DNA of 64,000 bases from Schistocerca nitens (Eukaryota; Arthropoda; Insecta; Orthoptera; Acrididae): positions 497,132,109 through 497,196,108 of the forward strand of contig NC_064614.1 in assembly GCF_023898315.1 (NCBI RefSeq). Direction: 5' to 3'. Position numbers and translations under genes: made by a program. Below, one piece after another: positions 34,055 to 47,392 of the stretch. The notes under the pieces were generated by a model. That model was not told the origin of the DNA and ran no database searches. It saw only the letters and a list, made by a program, of their open reading frames with translations. Position 1 is the stretch's first letter. Each line of letters begins with the position of its first letter.

Positions 34055-34130
34055 ATGAAAATGAAGAGAGCTTTGTCTCGTCAAGGATTCTTTGCTACCT
34101 GCATTATTGCGGCAGTTATTTTGAAACCAG
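34055..34130 (+). CDS. candidate first coding exon of a host gene encoding a signal peptide
   Basis: ATG at 34055-34057 has a purine at -3 and an in-frame TAA at 34028-34030, so translation from further upstream in this frame is excluded. The 25 codons start MKMKRALSRQ and continue with a hydrophobic run (GFFATCIIAAVIL), a typical signal peptide or signal anchor. The exon ends CCAG|GTGAGC at 34130/34131, a consensus donor, in phase 1, as is common for exons that carry only a signal peptide. The product would be secreted or a membrane protein; its identity cannot be told from this exon, and no second exon was recognised. A chance ORF beside a CpG cluster is the alternative. Confidence 0.5.
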
Positions 34131-36549
34131 GTGAGCTTTGACGACACAACTAAGCGTACTCACAAATTTCGACGCTATTCAAATTCTGCAAACTGAGTTA
34201 GGTATAAATACTGAAGCTAGTAAATAAGATCGAAATATACCAGTTGTGCTTTCTGCTTAAGACTTGATTATTAATGGCATTGACTTCTAAAAGAGGGCGA
34301 AAAACTAGTGCAGTTTTATGTGCACAGCTAGTTTCCAAATCGAAATCGGAGGTTTTATGACATATCATTAATCATGAACAATGATGTTCTCCCAGGTGCA
34401 TATAGCACTGAGACGCGGCGTAATTGACTTTCTAACTTAGCACTTAAGAGACCGTTATTGAATGCGGTATTCTTTATTAACGAGGCTGCTGTTAGAGCAC
34501 TGTGGGACATAAGGAAAGATGTCTAAAAATTTCAATTTCCACTTGATGTTCATCTGCCACGACTGTTGCAAGTGAAATAGTAATTCTGTTTATGTAACAG
34601 TTCCGCCTTGGCAAATTCTCCCATATGGAGATCACTGTAAAGTACTTTATTTCTGCCATGTACATTTAGCAAAGGATAACCAGTGTTTCCTTGCACCAGC
34701 AATGATGGGAAAATGAGTTATTGTTCAGAAGTAGCGAAGTTAAAACTGAAAGATTTGTTTAGGCGGCGCATTTGCATCATCTGTCAGTTTATAGGGAAAT
34801 ACACTAAAAAGAGTGTATTTTAATTTTGCTACCCGTATCAGCAGTAATCTGAGCCAGGTGACTACTACGTAGTAGATACGTACTCCACAATTTTTGTAAA
34901 ACTATTTATCAGCACTTGTTTCAGTTGTGAACTGGCGCAGCTGTACTTAATTTCGTCGTTACAGTGTTAAACGCTTTTAGGCTCTTCTAGAGACATGCGG
35001 TTCGTAACGTAGAACAATTTTGTGTACTTAAGCCATCAAATAAGCCTTCCGGCAACATGATTAAATCTTGGAGAGTGTAATAACGCTAATTGTGAGTCCT
35101 TAACACCCAAAGCGCCGCGACGAAGCATTGCACAATCCGTAAACGTGATGGCATCGGATCTTAAATGTAGCAAACTTTCGCGACTCGTCCCAAAGATTGA
35201 GTGTTGTCTTACCGGTAGTTCGTAGAGCAATATATGTCAACAATTTGTGGTCGGTACTTGCGTAGTAGGGAGAATCTTGCAGTTTCTTTTGTCCTTTATT
35301 GGCTGTTTTCCAAATCGTAAATTGATTACGGTTTTATGAATGTCAATGTTGGTCCGAATAGTCGTAATAGCACATTACTTCCCAGTCCCATTAACGGACT
35401 TATGTTTGAGATCACACACACTCTTTTAAACACGCCAAACCACACCACTCAGGCCCAGCTCTTTCGTAGCGAACAGATATGTTCCCACAGAATTGCTAAT
35501 TAGTTTCTGTTGTTGCCCTTGTGCTCCTGCTTATGGCATTAACTCTTTTGGGGGTCGTCAGTCATTCCCATCTGTACGTCAGTTACTATTTATTTATTGT
35601 ATTATTTTTAAGCACAGTGTTATATAAAATATACACAGTAGCACATGTAATTTACAAACAGACGTTTAAAGCTGCAATATAATCAATTGCTGTGTCGTCA
35701 GGAAATAGTTGAAAATCCTACGATGTATCCTGCTGGGACATTTCTGTGACAATGTGCTGCCCCACAACGGCATTGTAGCGATGGAGCCTTACCCCATAAA
35801 TAAAAAGTCCGCGCTTCTGCCATGATCGGCGCTAATTCTGTTACTAAATAGATGGAATTTATTTTATTATTCTGCGCAGTTTATGAGTACAAAGAATTCC
35901 TACTCTGTTTCCGTATTTTGTAATGAATGAGATCGTAGCGAAGTTATTTTCATCCCATAATATTTGCATGATTTCAGTGTTTCAGTTTTCATATGCGTTA
36001 TATCATGGTCTCATTTTAGCATCCGCCTCAGCATTAAATAATATTGCTACAGCAATTATTGTTGTACTTATATATTATTGTGACCACTTCACCTCCGAAA
36101 CTGTACAGATTACCTCAACTTTAACTTAATTACATATCATGTACAACGATTAGTTCAGACACTGCCACCAGCTGATGTACCTCCATTTTGGTGTTCGTGG
36201 TCGTTGGAGCCTGTAAATGCGACGCGGCGATACAACTCAAGTTTGGTTATTTATTACTTTATTTTAAATATAAATTCTTCTTCAAACATAAGGAGGTGCT
36301 GACAGTATTTAAAGTTCTGTACAGATAGGATCGCGTCTAAAAGTCCATTTCTACCTAGTGCAGGTACCCTCCATAGTATAGAGCCTCTGTGGAAAGAAAA
36401 TGCTAAATGAATGGCGACTATTCCACAACGGATATAAGACGAAGCGTAGAAGTATAGATAAAGGATACACTGAATGGAATGAGTGTAGCTGAAAAAAAAA
36501 AGAATTAAAATGCCATGAGTTAAAAGAAGCCCTCACTGTCTAGGCACTT
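34131..36549. other. putative first intron, left part; no gene seen
   Basis: Unlike the left half of the window, CpG is frequent here. Frames are short and without domains. No repeats with clear ends were recognised. Confidence 0.45.
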
Positions 36550-37060
36550 ACCATAATATAATTTTACCGAATGCGCAGAACCCAAAGAAACTCTGGTCAT
36601 ATGTAAAGGCTATCAGGGGCATCAAAGTTAGTGGCGAGATAATCATGGATGGCTAAGTTACAGAATTTGAACATAGCAAAACAAAAGCAGCAGAAATTCT
36701 GAACTCGGCATTTCCAACTGTCCCTTCAAAAAGAAAGATACAGATCTACTGGTCTAGTTTACTTCTTGCACTATTTCTGAAGTCGCCAAAACTGAACAAA
36801 GCTCCAGTGTGTGATGGAATATCACATATTCCTTACAGAGTTTGCGGCTCAGTTAGATCCTCTTTTAACCACAATGTACCATAGATCGCTCTAAAACAGA
36901 ACTGTATACAGCAGTTACAAGAAAGCATGCGTCGCACCTGAATATAAGAAAATAAGCAGAAGTTATCTACAGAATTACTTCCGATATCCTGTAACATCCA
37001 TATGATTTAGAATCTCAGAACGTCTCATTCAAACCAAATGAGGCATCCTGAACAGAATGA
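36550..37060 (+). pseudogene. non-LTR retrotransposon remnant, start of RT region
   Basis: The plus strand reads NPKKLWSYVKAIRGIKVSG, then FEHSKTKAAEILNSAF, then LNKAPVCDGISHIPYRVCG, the region before and at the start of a jockey/CR1-type RT (KAPGxDGI). Stops and frame changes are frequent, and the sequence breaks off near 37060, where a different LINE begins. Confidence 0.65.
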
Positions 37061-37139
37061 CCTCCGCGGACTCTATGCATCCAGCGCCTGCTTTGCCCTT
37101 CCAGTGTACTTTTACCCACATTCTACATTATTTTGTGTT

Positions 37140-37790
37140 AAGTCGGGTGATGCTGAGGGAATTGGATTAGGAACTGAGACACTTAAAGTAGTAAAGGAGT
37201 TTTGCTATTTAGGGAGTAAAATAACCGATGATGGTCGAAGTAGAGAGGATATAAAATGTAGACTGGCAATGGCAAGGAAAGCGTTTCTCAAGAAGAGAAA
37301 TTTGTTAACATCGAGTATAGATTTAAGTGTCAGGAAGTTGTTTCTGAAAGTATTTGTATGGAGTGTAGCCATGTATGGAAGTGAAACATGGACGATAACC
37401 AGTTTGGACAAGAATCGAATAGAAGCTTTCGAAATGTGGTGCTACAGAAGAATGCTGAAGATAAGGTGGGTAGATCACGTAACTAATGAGGAGGTATTGA
37501 ATAGGATTGGGGAGAAGAGAAGTTTGTGGCACAACTTGACTAGAAGAAGGGATCGGTTGGTAGGACATGTTTTGAGGCATCAAGGGATCACAAATTTAGC
37601 ATTGGAGGGCAGCGTGGAGGGTAAAAATCGTAGAGGGAGACCAAGAGATCAATACACTAAGCAGATTCAGAAGGATGTAGGTTGCAGTAGGTACTGGGAG
37701 ATGAAGAAGCTTGCACAGGATAGAGTAGCATGGAGAGCTGCATCAAACCAGTCTCAGGACTGAAGACCACAACAACAACAACAACCTTGG
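37140..37790 (+). pseudogene. RTE-like LINE, 3' end of ORF2 with AAC-repeat tail
   Basis: A continuous frame runs from about 37140 to 37763: TLKVVKEFCYLGSKITDDG, then MARKAFLKKRNLL, SVAMYGSETWTI, RRMLKIRWVDHVTNEEVLN, HVLRHQGIT and RRGRPRDQYTKQIQKD. This is the part after the RT active site. It ends at a TGA in GACTGAAGACC, followed by a (CAA)n tail at about 37771-37784. It is 5'-truncated, as is usual for LINE insertions, and still open, so comparatively young. The same family occurs at 44780-46680, with which it is about 85% identical by eye over the 37170-37300 segment. Confidence 0.82.
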
Positions 37791-39959
37791 AACTCCCTTT
37801 GCAGTTAGCAGATGTGGACTCTGTAAGCAATATTGCCCCTAGCGCATTGGAAGTGACCTTGCCGTCATTGCAAAAGATCTCCAATAGCTGCTGATAAAGA
37901 AAACGAAATCTGAAACTGCACAGAATTCTGGGAAATAATCGTGCGTAAAAGACTTTTTTGCGGTACTACAAAATCACAGCATCCAATTCGTTTAATTGTT
38001 GACTCATTATATTCCATTCTCCCCACACAATTGTATTGGATGTGTTGAACGGAAAGGAATGGGTACCTACAGTTTGCACGCACGTAAAACACACAAAAGG
38101 TGTGCTTCTATCGAAAGATTTAGAAGGTATGGTTTATAAAATAAGTTTTACGGTTGTTGAGCCTGATTTTGCAGTCCATTTTGTTGTTGCCCCATAGAAT
38201 TGTAAGAGGATGGGGATTTCAGATCCATGAAATACTGATACGACAGTCAGTGACATCAAATCAAATTACGTTTATCCTTATCTGTACTTCCTCCTTCCTT
38301 TTGGCATTTCTATGAGTTGTTTTTGTGTTACGTTCTTTTTTTGAGTCTCATTTTTATCGTTACATTTACGTTTACTGGTTCACAGATGTTTGTATCTCAG
38401 ACAGAAGAATACTGTCGTGATTCATTTATTTATTTATGCTGACTTAAGAACGGAAAAGGATTGCCGACAGCGTGTTCCAAGTGCTTAGAGACAGAAGAGG
38501 CTTGGAGATGAACTCTGTGCCGAATGACGTCTGCACAATGAAAATATTGACATTCAGATGAAGATAACCCGGAATAAAATTTTATCGTAGAACCTTGACA
38601 TCTTCCCGGTTGATTCGACCTTATGTTGTACACAGCACAACGAAGAGAAGTACCCTGAACTGCCATAGTAAAAATGTAGAACATAAGTAGTTTATCAGAT
38701 GTTGTATTGCCCGTCGTAGTTGTTATTGAGAAATCACGCCTATTATAGGCAAGACTCTATAACTCAAAACATGTGACCTAGTGATGTCTTTGAGCCGAGA
38801 CAAACTGAGCACATTGTCACATGTAGGTGCCAGGCTTTCCGCAAGCTGCCTTTTCAAGAATCTAGCTTGACTACATCAGTTTCGATAAAACCGAGTAAAC
38901 TGCACCGCATGTCCAACAATCGTGGATTGACTAGCCCAGGACATAACGTCGGAAGAAAAAGGGGTGACAGTGCAGCAGTTCAGCCATCCTCCAGACCCAT
39001 CTCCTCGCCTGGGTACAGAAGTCAGCTTCCAACACGAGTATCTTTACTAATAGTTACACGTTGGTGAATACAAAGACCGACTTCGCCTCAGGGACACGCA
39101 GTGGTTCGTTCTGCAGGAGCAATGCAGTGACCAGAAGACTATAATTAGTATAAAGAAGTACCAGTTACATTTCGAGTCAGGAAGGGACATTTTCCATCGC
39201 ACTATACCACTTTATAAGATTATTTTTCAGCCCGCTGTGATAGTTTTTTACGTAAAATCCGTTATTTGGTACCATTCTAAAAGATAGGTTAAAACTGCAC
39301 GTGCGTGTCATGTATAGTATTTTGGCAGAGGCTGTGGGAAATGCTTGACCGTCACATGCGCGAGTTCCAAAAGCAGACAGCAACCTGTTGATACTCGTGG
39401 GCCACACAGTCTGTGCTTCTGTAGCACGAGGGTCGCACATATTTCCCACTTCCTGTTTTAAAGTCGCTCACATGAATGAATGTTATTCTATTGCTAATAC
39501 ATTGTCTGAAAGTCAAGGGCTCTTACAGATTCACGAAAAAACATTACTCAATTATACAAGCATTATTATTATTAATAATTATGAACGCCCTATGTATTAT
39601 CATTAAAGTTCCAGTTTCAAAACTCTGCAGAAAGAGAACCATTGCACAGAATGATGTTAAATCTGAACAGCATATTATTAACGCAGAGGGAAACTTTGTG
39701 CAACAAAACAAATTTAACCAAAATTTTACCAATAGAATCATGACGTAAATTGGGGTCGGCTACAAATGATATATGAATCGCATGCGACGGTTGGGTTTGA
39801 GTTGCACATTACACCATCACTACTGTCCGATGTGCATGATTGCATAAGTTTGGCAGTCAGCAGTTTGTCGCACAATTAGACAGGTAAGCCCATCCGTCAC
39901 GGCGAGGTCGTACGACGTCGGATGGGAAAAATCGGTTTTTAATTGTCCTGAGGCTGAAA
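37791..39959. other. no gene seen
   Basis: Short frames only; 39177-39449 (minus) is open for 90 codons but matches nothing I know. No RNA gene. Confidence 0.45.
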
Positions 39960-41030
39960 ACCGTGTAGAAAAGAAAGTTAGACCTGTTTCTAATTGTCTG
40001 GGGCCAAAAATCGCATAAAAAGCAAAATGATATCGGTTTCTAAACCGTCGTGAGACTGGTGCAAGACATATTCAATACGATGTCCACAAGGTGAAATCGA
40101 GAAACAGCATGTTCCATAAATGATCAGTGTCTCGGGGGTCATATTCAGAACGCGTTGCGCAATGTGCGCCTTCGATTCAGCTACGTTCGCAATTGGAGCA
40201 CTGAACACAACATCTCGAAATGCGTATGCAGTAGTCTCTTCACTGGCCGTACAATGTGCAGAAGGGCGCCGTCTTACATAAAGACTACCCTACACACACA
40301 CATCCACGCTGTTGAAGGGTTGGGAGACTGTGGTGCGCAAAATACTCTCGTAGCAGTCACCAGTGACGGTACAGATAACGGGGCACGCCGGACTCATCTC
40401 CGCGAAAAACTACGGCCATACGATAAACAATGTCATCAACTCGTACCACCGCCACGTTTGCAGAATGAACTTTTACCGGTTGATGTGCGTGCGTATTTTC
40501 CGTTGCCCGTATTCTTCGTATTGACATGTCCTTGGAGATGGAAATGGGCCTCTTCTGTCCACAGTATTTTCCCTTGACCATATTATTCGTATTGACATAT
40601 CCTTGGAGTTGGAAATGGGCCTCCTCTGCCCACAGAACGCTTCATCGCCGTCCACTGTCCACTTCATGTAGGCAAGATATTCCAGAGCGAACGTTTGTCT
40701 TGCTGGGACGTCTGCACGAAGCAACTTCTGAATATGGGTGATTTTGTATGGATGACAACGAAGGACGTTTCGTAGGATTTTATGCACAGTGCTCGCAGGT
40801 ATGTCCAACGTTCGGACAATTCCCCTTGCGCTGCATACTTGCACACCAACGCTCGACCGCTCCTGCAGTTCTGCGGCCACATCTTCGACAGAGGTCCGGT
40901 CAACTGTTTTCCTCCTTCTGCCACATAGTATCTCAAAAGAACCTGTCTTTTCGAATTTTGTATTCGTTTTCTCCAGATCCTTATCAGACATCGGACCAAA
41001 GCCCTTTTTCATGCCCTTAGAGTGTCCGGA
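39960..41030 (-). pseudogene. mariner/Tc1-superfamily transposase remnant with N-terminal HTH
   Basis: The minus-strand frame from 41012 reads FEKTGSFEILCGRRRK, then RTSVEDVAAELQER, CSARGIVRTLDIPASTVHKIL, HPYKITHIQKLLRADVPARQ and FALEYLAYMKW. This is the helix-turn-helix part and linker of a transposase family widespread in insects, with a DDE_3-type catalytic domain. The catalytic part is rearranged: a segment around 40511-40635 is duplicated with a 71-bp period, and the sequence resumes at about 40480 with THAHQPVKVHSANVAVVRV. C-terminal sequence (RVLNMTPETLIIYG) lies at 40100-40160 in another frame. No inverted ends were found. Confidence 0.72.
40511..40635 (+). repeat. 71-bp-period tandem duplication inside the transposase remnant
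   Basis: ATTCTTCGTATTGACATGTC at 40511 recurs as ATTATTCGTATTGACATATC at 40582, each followed by TTGGAGATGG or TTGGAGTTGG and ending CCACAG at 40564 and 40635. The two copies differ at several sites, so the duplication is not recent. Confidence 0.85.
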
Positions 41031-42477
41031 ATTTATGCAGGGCTACTGGCTCGCACTTACCGTTCTTGTAAAAGAGCTTTACCAGGGGCGTCTCGGACGC
41101 AAACTGAGGAACAGCCGTGTGCTTCGCTTATGTTGATATGAATATTCTGCCTCTCACAGCGCAGTCTGTTTGTCATTTATTTATTTATTCAATAATATGC
41201 TGTTCAAATTTGAAGTCATTCTGAGCAATAGTTGTCTTTCTACAGCGTTTTGAAGCTGAAACTTTAATTATGAACACCCTGTATAATAAAATATGATTTT
41301 AATGCGAACCTTGAGGTGAAGTTGACAAGCGACTCATCCCTAGGAATCTCCGTCCTTCATACCAGAATTTACAGATAAGGTAATGTAATCTCCTGATAAG
41401 AAAAAAATATATGTTCTAAAAACATTAATTAAATAAAATGGCTGGAATCAATGGGGATGAAAGCAATGAAAATGCCAGTAAAATCCGTTCATAAATTCTG
41501 AACTTCCAGTGTAAGAAGAATGCCGCGATAAATGTTGTTTTTTTTCCCAAATCAGGATTCGAAGTCGAATCACCTGCTTCATTTGGGCAGTTATCTTACC
41601 GAATGTTAGAACATTATAATGGCAGAGGACGGAAGGTATGCAGATAGTGTGTGAAGTCAAATGAAGCAACTTCATGGTTTTATAATACATCTGCATATGG
41701 AGCAACTTTTCATAACTTTGTTCAGGCTTTCATTTATTTCTTCCGTAATCAACTTGACTTCGGAATTGCCAATGCTACATAAAGCCTGTAGGCAGTATCC
41801 CTGTTAATGAAGTCTCCAGAGACGCATGTTTCGATGTCGTCCCTGGAACGTTGTCTCAGGACGAACAGGCAGAGGAAAGGATTAAGTCGCTTGTTCTGTA
41901 CTGACATTATCTGACAGCGCTCATTTTTTCCCTTCGTTTGTAGGTATTTGACATGATGAAGAATTGCCTGGTTAACATTTCACAATCGCGTCCTCCTTCA
42001 TTGTCTTCAGCGAACTTTGTCGACTATTCATTGTCTGTTTGTTGACGGAAGTTTTAATATTATAATGATATGCGAAATCAGTATCCAACGTGTTTCTTTT
42101 CGCGGAGCAATTTCGGAGCTTAAATTATTTATTATTTATGGTTGCCTAGAAGTAGACGTAACATATTATTTTGGGTCCAATCCAAGACATTTTTGAAATT
42201 GCTGAAGTATTAACGATTTACTGAGACATTAAGCTTTATTTATTTAGTTGCATTTTTCATTAGACGTGACTTTTTTCAGAAACTGTTTGTCTGTGACGTG
42301 GTCTGAACAACCAGTTTCAACAATATGTCTGTCTAAGTCGCTTTGACCTTTTCTGGACACATTTTCATTCCCCTTTCTCTTGACACTACTAGAATTTTTG
42401 TTAATGTGATGAGCAGTATAACAAAACAACTTATCCTAGAGTTTGTATTTTTTCACACAATGGAAAGGATCCTGAGT
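41031..42477. other. no gene seen
   Basis: No domain or element end was recognised. Only short frames occur. Confidence 0.45.
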
Positions 42478-42488
42478 CATAATTTGAA

Positions 42489-42603
42489 GCCGGCCGGCGT
42501 GGCCGAGCGGTTCTAGGCGCTACAGTCTGGAACCGCGCGACCGCTGCCGCTAAGTTCTAGGGGACTGATGACCTCAGAAGTTAAGTCCCATAGTGCTCAG
42601 AGC
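42489..42603 (+). mobile_element. tRNA-derived SINE, internally deleted
   Basis: It starts GCCGGCCGGCGTGGCCGAGC (A-box-like head) and ends AGTGCTCAGAGC, with the repeat CATAATTTGAA at 42478-42488 and 42604-42614. The middle, including the box B sequence TTCGAATCC and the AGTTAGGTTTAAG region, is missing compared with the copy at 48070. Confidence 0.85.
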
Positions 42604-42614
42604 CATAATTTGAA

Positions 42615-44779
42615 CAGGTGCACCCGACTTTTCATTGAAATTTAGAAGTTTAACTTGAGTTCCCTTCTGCAGGCTGAAATATCGGAACAAATTTCACTGC
42701 ACTTCTGTTTGAGCCATCTGTCGTTACTGTTACATAATTAATGTTCCCGGAATAACGCCACACATAAAATATAAACGGCAAAATAATGTTGACAATAACT
42801 GTCTCGGTTTTGGTTCTAGTAGCTGGAAATTTTGTATCATATAACTTTTTCACCAGTTTGAATGTGCAGTCTGACGTTTTGAAATTGAGCGTGATATGAA
42901 ATTGTAGCCTCTTTTTCAGCACGCTCCAGATCACAATTCCCATCTCTGCCTTTTCAAAAACCTCTTATGTTTGGTGAAACGGTATCATTGGTAGCACTGC
43001 TATGTTTAGCTGTTTTCACTTGGTCTTTAACGTTACCCCTTCCTTTATGTGCAACGGAAAATTCTCCAGTACCTAGTGTGGAATAAAATTGCTACTGTCG
43101 TTACACAATTTTAAGTGTGAATTCCTTTTGCAGGTTTACACTAAACACATCCTTTTTTTTTTGCCCGTCGTTACACGATGAGACTAAAAATGAATAGAGA
43201 TAAAATAATCAAAAACGTACAGACGAGTTACTTAACACGCAAAAACAACACAGACACATTGCCGCTGATGTGCTGCCAAATGACTAACAAGGAACTCCTT
43301 GAGTGCGAGGTCCCAAAAAGGCCAAAGATGTTTACGGGATTTGACGCCCCACACACTGCCTACCGTGCAACCACAATATTGGCAGTAGGTGGCGGGACTG
43401 AGATATTCAGTGAGACTACGGAGCGTAGTTCATCTGCTTAGGCGACGAGTAACTCACAATAGTGCCCAGCGTTTGTGGTGTTCATACAAAGCAGAGCAAT
43501 GGCAACGATAAACAAAGCAAACATTGCGTTATATCTACAACAACAGTTGCCGAAGATGACATTTCGTCAGAAAGGAGACCAAGGAATTTCGCAGAGTGAG
43601 AAAGAAGTGCGAGATGAAATATTAGCGCTTCTGCAATATTAGTCAGCGGACTGTGTGGTGTCGTACACGCTCGACTGTGCACGGACAGTGAAAATATGGT
43701 GCAACTGTACACGGGCTCGTTCACTACCTATTTTTCATGTGGCTCATCTGCAAAAGGGGGTTGGTAGTGAACGGTTGCATTTGCGCCCCTAATACTGAGT
43801 CATATATTGGCTAGCCTTTGAACAGCAGTGAATTGAATACACAATTGTCTATACCACAACCTTGCGCAAAATGAGGTACACTATACAAGTTCAGATTGAA
43901 ACTTATTTATTTAAAAAGCACTTCTAACTTTGTGGCCATGCATTTTTAAGTTCACAAATAAACCCGATCTGAATAATTAATATTCGCTGCAATTCGTACA
44001 CATTGTTTATTGTCTCGCACCTACGCACTTTCACGTTGTTCCTTCACAGTTTATTCACATACACTGGCGTCCATACTTACACTCGCGGCACTTTGCCGCT
44101 CCGAACTTACCACCACAACGGACAAAAGACCTCCTTTTCCCGCACATATCCCCAGTCCTGAGTCGGTTCACGTGACACTACATGAATCAAAATAATTCCT
44201 AAACATGGCCACAATTCGTTTACTATTCTTATAAGATTTAAATACTTAAACTTAAATACATTACATAATTTTACACACATTTATCACCGGATCATTTTAT
44301 AATTCGTTGTAATTAAAAAAATACTATGCACCGGAACTACGATGCTCATCAAAACGCAAAACAAGTATTTTCATGTCCATTTTGCATTACACAATTTTCA
44401 CTCTGCATTCAATACATTATTTTATTCTTAAGCACAGAAAATTAAAATCAGAACTAATTTATGACATGCTATTAGATTTACATAATTAGAAATAACTCCA
44501 TGTTTTGGCACAGTTTCACCCTCTCCCTTCATTTAATGACGTCTTTGCACGAAATATGAGACATACAGATACTTGTCTGGCACTGCAAAGATCGAAACTG
44601 AACGGTGCCTTCATAATAAAATAACTATTTACTTTGCAGTTGTTCTAAACTTCTTTATAACTTAATTCTACTATGAAACATTTTGATTGAAGTACATGAG
44701 CCCAACATATTATTTCTGCTGCTGTGCTTTAAATTTAAATTACGAACCACTTGGAAGAGCTCCATATTATTCCCCGTTA
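42615..44779. other. no gene seen
   Basis: A plus frame at 43178-43441 (87 codons) and a minus frame at 43482-43724 have no recognisable domain. No repeats with clear ends. Confidence 0.45.
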
Positions 44780-46680
44780 CCTTAGAATGGGACCTGGATA
44801 GACTGAATGAACCAGAGGTTGAAGAGAATTTCAGAGGGAGCATTAGGGAACGATTGATAAGAACAGGGGAAAGGAATACAGTAGAAGAAGAATGGGTAGC
44901 TTTGAGACATGAAGTAGTGAACGCAGCAGAGGAGGACCTTGGTAAAAATACGAGAGCTTGTAGAAATCCTTGGGTAACACGAGAGATGTTGAATTTAATT
45001 GATGAAAGGAGAAAATATAAAATGCAGTAAATGAAGCAGGCGAAAGGGAATACAAAACTTCCCAAAAGTGAGATCGACAGGAAGTGCAAAATGGCTAGAG
45101 AACAAATGTAAGGATGTAGAAGCACATATCATTAGAGGTAAGATAATAACGCCTACAGGAAAGAGAACCTCCTGTATGAACATTAAGAGCTCAGCTGGAA
45201 AACCGATCCTAAGCAAAGAAGGGAAAGCAGAAATGTGGAAGGAGTATATGGGGGGTCTATACAAGGGAGATGTACTTGAGGGCAATATTATGGAAATAGG
45301 AGAGGACATAGGTGAAGATGAAATGAGGGAGACGATACCACGTGGAGAATTTGACAGATCACTGAAAGACCTCAGTCGAAATAAGTCCCCAAGAGTAGAC
45401 ATTCTATTAGAACTACTGATAGCCTTGGGGAAGACAGCTATGACAAAACTCTTCTATCTGGCGAGGAAGATGTATGAGACTGTCGAAATACCATCAGACT
45501 TCAAGAAGAATATAATAATTAAAATCCCAAAGCAAGCAAGGTGTTGACAAGAGTGAAAATTACCGAACTATCAGTTTAATGAGTCACGGATGCAAAATAC
45601 TAACACGAATTCTTTACAGACGAATGGAAAAACTTTTAGAAGTCGACCTCAGGGAAGATCAGTTTAAATGTGGCAAGGGTAAAATGCAGGGAGCGAAAGG
45701 CTGTTTACAATTTGGACGGGAACCAGATGGCAGTTCTAAGAGTTGAGGGGCACAAAAGGGAAGCAGTGGTTGAGAAGGGAGTGAGACAGAGTTGTAGCCC
45801 ATCCCCGACGTTGTTCAATCTGTATATTCAGGCACCAGTAAAGGAAACAAAAATAAAAAATAAACTGGAGTAGGAATTAAAGTCCTGGGAGAAAAAAAAA
45901 ACTTTGAAGTTTACCGACAACATTGTAATTCTGTCAGAGACAGCAAAGGTCTTGAAAGAACAGCTGAACGGACTGGGAAGTGTCTTGAAAGGAGGATATA
46001 AGATGATCCTCAACAAAAGCAAACCGATGATAATGGAATGTTGTCGGGAAAAAAAAAAATCTGGTGCTGCTCAGAGAATTAGATCAGGAAATGAAACACT
46101 TAAAACAGTGTATGAGTTTTGCTATTTGGGCAGCAAAGTAACTGGTAATTGTCGAAGTAGAGAGTATATAAAATGTAGACTGGCGATGCCAAGAAAAGCG
46201 TTTCTGAAGTGAAATTTGTTAACATCGAGTATAGATTTAAGTACCAGAAAGTCTTTTCTGAAAGTATTTGCATGGAATGTAGCCATGTATGGAAGTGAAA
46301 CATGGACCATAAACAGTTTAGACACGAAGAGAATAGAAGCTTTTGAAATGTAGTGATATAGGAGAATGGTGAAGATTAGATGGGTAGGTCATGTAACTAA
46401 TAAGGAGATATTGAACAGAATTAAGGAGAAGAGTAATTTGTGGCACAAATTGACTGGAAGAAGGGATCGCTTGCTAGGACACATTCTGAGGCATCAAGGG
46501 ATTACCAGCTTAGTACTGGAGAGAGCGCGGGGAGTATAAATCGTAGAGGGAGACCAGGAGATGAATACAGTAGGTAGATTCAGAAAGATGTAGGTGCCAG
46601 CAGTTACTCGGAGATGAAGAGGCTTGCACAGGATAGAGTAGCATGGACCGAAGACCACAACAATAATAATGGCTGTGTAA
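44780..46680 (+). pseudogene. RTE-like LINE, long decayed ORF2 copy
   Basis: Plus strand. The order is: linker region (WVALRHEVVNAAEEDLGKN, 44895-44950); pre-RT WKEYMGGLYKGDV (45238-45276); RT start with SRNKSPRVDILLELL (45375-45420); KGVRQSCSPSPTLFNLYI (about 45775-45830); active site now FTDN (45910-45921) instead of FADD; then ETLKTVYEFCYLGSKV (46091-46138) and SETWTI (46293-46310). There are many stops and shifts. It ends with a CAATAATAAT tail near 46668. It belongs to the same family as 37140-37790. Confidence 0.8.
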
Positions 46681-47378
46681 TCACCTGTTCTTTGCATCAG
46701 TGCGTCACCTTTCGCTACCTCAGTCTGCATCTAGATCACGTGCAAGCCACTATACACTGCATTCCAACCGGTACGTCGTACACGTATTAGCTATTTTATG
46801 TCTTCTTCAGTTTTCGTATGGAGCGAGGGAAAAGCAATGTCTGCATGTCTCTGTACGCAAGCTAAATTATCATATCTTATTCTCACGAACATTACGCGGC
46901 CATTAACATTGCCCCGCAGTCTTCAGACACCAGAAGTTATCCAACAAGGTTTGGTGAAAAGAATGTCACCTTTTCTTCCAATATCTCATTTATGTTTCCT
47001 GAGCATACACATTTGTGTGATCTATCCCAAACTCTTACGATACCAGTAGCTTGCTTCAGAATTTCTTCTGTGTGTATTGTCAGGCCAAACACTGGAACAG
47101 TTCACCAGAATTTGTCACACTTTTAAGGTTTTCCTTTAAATATGTTCTGCACTTTCCTGGAACCATACTGACATAACCAAGTCTTTCCTTCATCTTCCGT
47201 GCTATTGATTCGCCTCTTAGTATTGGCCCTAAATGTTGAAGTAGCCTACTAGTTAACCACTAACGTTGTCCTTGAATCCTTTAGGGCCCTTTCTCTTTGC
47301 TATGGACATAATCATGAATTTGAACACATTTAAAGAGAGCTGTCATTCATTACACCAAGTCACTTTCGGCGTTCGTCA
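46681..47378. other. no gene seen
   Basis: Short frames only. It ends at a SINE target site. Confidence 0.45.
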
Positions 47379-47392
47379 ACTTCTTTCTTCAA

